Source: Lysobacterales bacterium
GTDB lineage: Bacteria > Pseudomonadota > Gammaproteobacteria > Xanthomonadales > SZUA-36
DNA: 8,011 nucleotides
Reading direction: 5' to 3'
Assembly: GCA_030637665.1 (NCBI GenBank)
Contig: DAOWGA010000278.1
Span: 1 to 8,011 of the forward strand
This document shows positions 6,154 through 8,011 of this stretch, one piece after another. The notes below the pieces were generated by a model that saw only the letters and a program-made list of their open reading frames with translations, had not been told where the DNA came from and ran no database searches. Position 1 is the first letter of the stretch. Every line of letters begins with the position of its first letter. The position numbers were made by a program, and so were the translations under genes.

Positions 6154-6824
6154 GTCGAACCGTTCAGCTGCAATTTCCCGAGCATGTCCTTCGCGGCAGC
6201 CTGTTCGGCTTTACGGCGGCTGTTACCAATTGCTTCCACGCTTATCGAGTCATCAGGAATTTTACATTGAACATGAAATTGCTTGGCGTGATCTGCACCC
6301 TCCTCCCGAAAATGATCGTATTCCGGCAAGGGCCTGCCCCGGGCTTGCAGCCATTCCTGCAGGCGAGTTTTAGCATCCTTGAGATCTTCGATGTCGGGGA
6401 GGCTTGCTATCAGCGGGTCAAAAAGGCGCAGAATCTCGGTCCGGCATACGGCATATCCGCCATCAAGAAAAATGGCCCCGAGCAGTGCCTCAAATGCATC
6501 AGCCAGGATGGATGCACGGCGAAACCCGCCGGACTTCATTTCGCCCTCACCCAGTTTCAGGTGCTTCCCCAGTTCAATGGATGACGCAATTTCGGACAAA
6601 GTCACGCCGCGCACAAGGCGTGCCCTCATCCGGCTTAAATCCCCTTCCTGTGCTTCAGAATGCAATTCATACAAGCGGGACGAGATGACGAGATTCAGCA
6701 CACTGTCGCCGAGAAATTCGAGGCGCTCGTTGTTGTTCGCACCCAGGCTGCGATGCGTCAGTGCCCCTTTCAGTAACTGCTGATCGGTAAACCGGTAATT
6801 GATCCCGGCTACAGAATTCTTCAC
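6150..6824 (-). CDS. rnc: Ribonuclease III
   Basis: RNase III cuts double-stranded RNA, releasing 16S and 23S rRNA precursors and processing some mRNAs. The 224 residues (226 in E. coli) start with the nuclease domain, signature NERLEFLGDSVL. The metal-binding acidic residues are Glu36, Asp40, Asp109 and Glu112, matching E41, D45, D114 and E117 of E. coli. A dsRNA-binding domain follows from about residue 150, with KTRLQEWLQ and a final RRKAEQAAAKDML. The start codon is GTG, 4 bases after the stop of the DUF4845 gene. No ATG is usable, because the nearby ATG reads straight into TGA. Only a weak AAGTAG stands upstream, so translation is probably coupled. E. coli RNase III represses itself by cutting its own leader; a structured leader is also possible here (7195-7290). 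Confidence 0.98.
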   Translation of the reverse strand: MKNSVAGINYRFTDQQLLKGALTHRSLGANNNERLEFLGDSVLNLVISSRLYELHSEAQEGDLSRMRARLVRGVTLSEIASSIELGKHLKLGEGEMKSGGFRRASILADAFEALLGAIFLDGGYAVCRTEILRLFDPLIASLPDIEDLKDAKTRLQEWLQARGRPLPEYDHFREEGADHAKQFHVQCKIPDDSISVEAIGNSRRKAEQAAAKDMLGKLQLNGST

Positions 6825-6828
6825 ATCG

Positions 6829-7194
6829 CTACTTCAGGATCACTGATCGGTCAAATGATAATATGAGATCAATATTACCCAGCAATGGTCTTCGCACCTC
6901 GTAAGCGATACGAACCTTGATGCCGTTGCTGCGGGTAATCCGGATGTGCTCACGCTTGACGTTTTCGCTCGAATAACTCACCCAGAGGCGGTTAGAGATA
7001 TTGTTCTTGATCTTCTGAGGCGACATTGAAGCGGCCCCTGGTTCTCTTTGCAAATCATTCAGTGCACTCACAACGGCGTTGTATTCAAGGTACAGCGGCA
7101 CGATTCTCATGCCGACATACGCAAAAAAAACGACCAGCACCAGGACAATTGCAAAGCCAACTAAGGTCAATCCATTCTGTTTGCGAATTTTCAT
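6829..7194 (-). CDS. DUF4845 membrane-anchored protein
   Basis: This 121-residue protein has a basic start (MKIRKQ), one membrane segment at residues about 10-30 (TLVGFAIVLVLVVFFAYVG) and a soluble C-terminal part of about 90 residues, probably periplasmic. Position between lepB and rnc, size and sequence pattern match the DUF4845 family (PF16137) found there in Pseudomonas and relatives. Its function is unknown. The N-terminus NGLTLVGF resembles a type IV prepilin cleavage region (G followed by a hydrophobic residue and TL) but has Gly in place of the usual Glu5. Processing by prepilin peptidase is therefore doubtful. The ATG at 7194 has a ribosome-binding site (AAGGTGA, about 7 bases away). 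It is the first gene of the run to pdxJ. Confidence 0.85.
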   Translation of the reverse strand: MKIRKQNGLTLVGFAIVLVLVVFFAYVGMRIVPLYLEYNAVVSALNDLQREPGAASMSPQKIKNNISNRLWVSYSSENVKREHIRITRSNGIKVRIAYEVRRPLLGNIDLILSFDRSVILK

Positions 7195-7293
7195 CTGTCT
7201 TCACCTTCTTCCATGTTGAGTGGAACCCGAAACTGCCTGTAAATGGCTAAATCACAACCCCTTATGGCAATTATCGGGCTATAAGACCCGCCT

Positions 7294-7321
7294 ACTATAA
7301 CGCTTTACAATTGAATGGAAA
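7294..7321 (-). promoter_or_regulatory. Candidate promoter for the DUF4845-rnc-era-recO-pdxJ operon
   Basis: On the minus strand TTTCCA (7316-7321, four of six) and TATAGT (7294-7299, five of six) are separated by 16 bases. Transcription would start near 7287 and give a leader of about 93 bases. The leader can form small hairpins: 7261-7285 (CTTATAGC with GCCATAAG, one mismatch) and 7209-7225 (TTCCA/TGGAA, just before the ribosome-binding site). Read-through from lepB is an alternative source of transcription. Confidence 0.35.
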
Positions 7322-7336
7322 AATTTACTGCATTAG

Positions 7337-7364
7337 GCAACACCTTCGACGAAAGGTGATTTGC
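7337..7364 (-). other. Stem-loop in the lepB–DUF4845 gap
   Basis: CACCTT (7341-7346) and AAGGTG (7353-7358) form a 6-bp stem with a 6-base loop. GCAA/TTGC (7337-7340/7361-7364) adds 4 bp beyond a 2-base bulge. It lies about 36 bases past the lepB stop codon and just upstream of the candidate promoter at 7294-7321. There is no U-tract directly after it on either strand, so a classical intrinsic terminator is not supported. An RNA processing or partial termination site is possible. Confidence 0.45.
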
Positions 7365-7366
7365 AT

Positions 7367-7393
7367 CAGATTATGATCTGTAATTGGCCAATT
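7367..7393. promoter_or_regulatory. Two adjacent palindromes after lepB
   Basis: CAGAT-TATG-ATCTG (7367-7380) is followed two bases later by the perfect 12-bp palindrome AATTGGCCAATT (7382-7393), which begins only 6 bases past the lepB stop codon. Symmetry of this kind suits binding by a dimeric protein, but no known consensus was recognised. The palindromes are seen directly; any regulatory role is a guess. Confidence 0.35.
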
Positions 7394-7399
7394 TCCCTG

Positions 7400-8011
7400 C
7401 TAATGGATACCGTTTCCAATACGTGAGAGATCACCGCAACCCTTGGTGTAATCGAAGTTCAGCCAGATACCGACAGCACGGCCCATCAGGTTTTCTTCGG
7501 GCACGAAACCCCATTCACGGCTGTCGTTGCTGCGATCACGGTTGTCGCCCATCACGAAATAATGGCCTTCAGGCACCTGCCACTGGCCATTTCGGCTGCC
7601 GGAATTGGAATGCAACAGGATATCGTGCTCTACAGTTCCCACAGTTTCCTGCAGCCGGCTTGCATCCGATCGCGGTGTTGAACATTTGACTTCGTCGCTG
7701 GTAAATCGGCCCTGATCCTCAGCCAGCACCGCTTCACCGTTAACGAACAATTCCTTGTTGCGGTAACTGATGGTGTCGCCCGGCAAACCAATCAGTCGCT
7801 TGATGAAATTAACACTGGGATCTACCGGGTAGCGGAATACCACGACGTCTCCACGCTGAGGCTCCCCCAACGACAGAAATTTCTTATGCAGAACCGGTAA
7901 CCTGAGCCCATAGGCAAACTTGTTGACCACGATAAAATCACCGACCAGGAGCGTCGGTATCATGGAACCGGAAGGAATTTTGAACGGTTCGAACAGAAAA
8001 GAGCGGAATAA
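7400..8011 (-). CDS. lepB: Signal peptidase I (5' end outside the window)
   Basis: Leader peptidase cuts signal peptides from exported proteins at the periplasmic face of the inner membrane. The visible 203 residues are the C-terminal catalytic domain and run off the window edge in frame. The catalytic Ser is in PSGSM (visible residue 16). The general-base Lys is in NFIKRLIGLPGD (visible residue 71). Their spacing of 55 equals Ser90–Lys145 of E. coli. Box E, GDNRDRSNDSR, and the family ending with a VGIWLNFD stretch are present. The missing part should be the N-terminal membrane segments. The ATG at 7963 is the Met right after the catalytic Ser and is not a start. The stop is TAG at 7400-7402. 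The gap to the next gene is 205 bp. Confidence 0.97.
   Translation of the reverse strand, partial: LFRSFLFEPFKIPSGSMIPTLLVGDFIVVNKFAYGLRLPVLHKKFLSLGEPQRGDVVVFRYPVDPSVNFIKRLIGLPGDTISYRNKELFVNGEAVLAEDQGRFTSDEVKCSTPRSDASRLQETVGTVEHDILLHSNSGSRNGQWQVPEGHYFVMGDNRDRSNDSREWGFVPEENLMGRAVGIWLNFDYTKGCGDLSRIGNGIH

Noticed and set aside
5994..6584. 196-residue plus-strand open frame opposite rnc and era
   Set aside because: It lies entirely opposite two well-identified genes, has no recognisable domain or ribosome-binding site, and its low-complexity composition is that of an antisense shadow.
7961..7963. ATG as the lepB start
   Set aside because: This Met follows the catalytic Ser in PSGSM, and the frame stays open to the window edge with family-typical residues (FEPFKIPSGS).
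1..8011. CRISPR array, tRNA, rRNA, insertion sequence or phage genes
   Set aside because: No regularly spaced repeats, cloverleaf sequences, rRNA motifs or transposase or phage proteins were found on either strand.

Overview
The window is a chromosomal segment from a gammaproteobacterium that is probably not an enteric. The evidence is the housekeeping order lepB – DUF4845 gene – rnc – era – recO – pdxJ, all on the minus strand. A DUF4845 gene between lepB and rnc is typical of Pseudomonas/Marinobacter-like genomes, whereas E. coli has acpS after pdxJ and no such insert. No tRNA, rRNA, CRISPR array, phage gene or insertion sequence is visible.

Right half (3780-8011, minus strand). Signal peptidase I (lepB, 5' end outside the window) is followed by a 205-bp spacer. 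The spacer holds three consecutive symmetrical sequences and a plausible promoter. Then come five tightly packed genes: a membrane-anchored DUF4845 protein, RNase III, the GTPase Era, RecO and PdxJ. Spacings of 4 bp, a 4-bp ATGA overlap, 9 bp and 16 bp indicate one operon with translational coupling. It joins protein export, rRNA/ribosome maturation, recombinational repair and vitamin B6 synthesis.

Middle (about 2960-3789). One plus-strand gene encodes a receiver domain followed by an HPt-like domain, with no kinase and no DNA-binding output. Its 3' end overlaps the 3' end of pdxJ by 10 bp, so the two are convergent. It is divergent from ydbH, with almost no space between the starts. A 14-bp perfect palindrome sits exactly in the spacer of its best candidate promoter. 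The domain order and an HPt motif of the form HxLxxxxxxC resemble the tail of BarA/GacS hybrid kinases. In Vibrio, barA lies close to pdxJ-acpS.

Left half (1-3034, minus strand). A YdbH-family AsmA-like periplasmic protein is followed by a single gene joining an outer-membrane lipoprotein N-terminus to a YdbL (DUF1318) domain. In E. coli the equivalent is three genes, ydbH-ynbE-ydbL, which build an inner-to-outer membrane bridge important for outer-membrane lipid balance. No separate ynbE is present here, and the lipoprotein part appears to be built into the YdbL protein. A long stem-loop with an alternative pairing separates the two genes, and the second gene may have its own extended -10 promoter.

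Left edge (1-184). This stretch is non-coding and holds two repeat structures: a long inverted repeat with a nested hairpin (16-120), and a 20-base REP-like element with a GTAG head (158-177).

The most interesting points are the YnbE/YdbL-type fusion with an internal signal-peptidase-like site, the stand-alone REC-HPt protein, and the switch-like stem-loops between ydbH and its partner gene.
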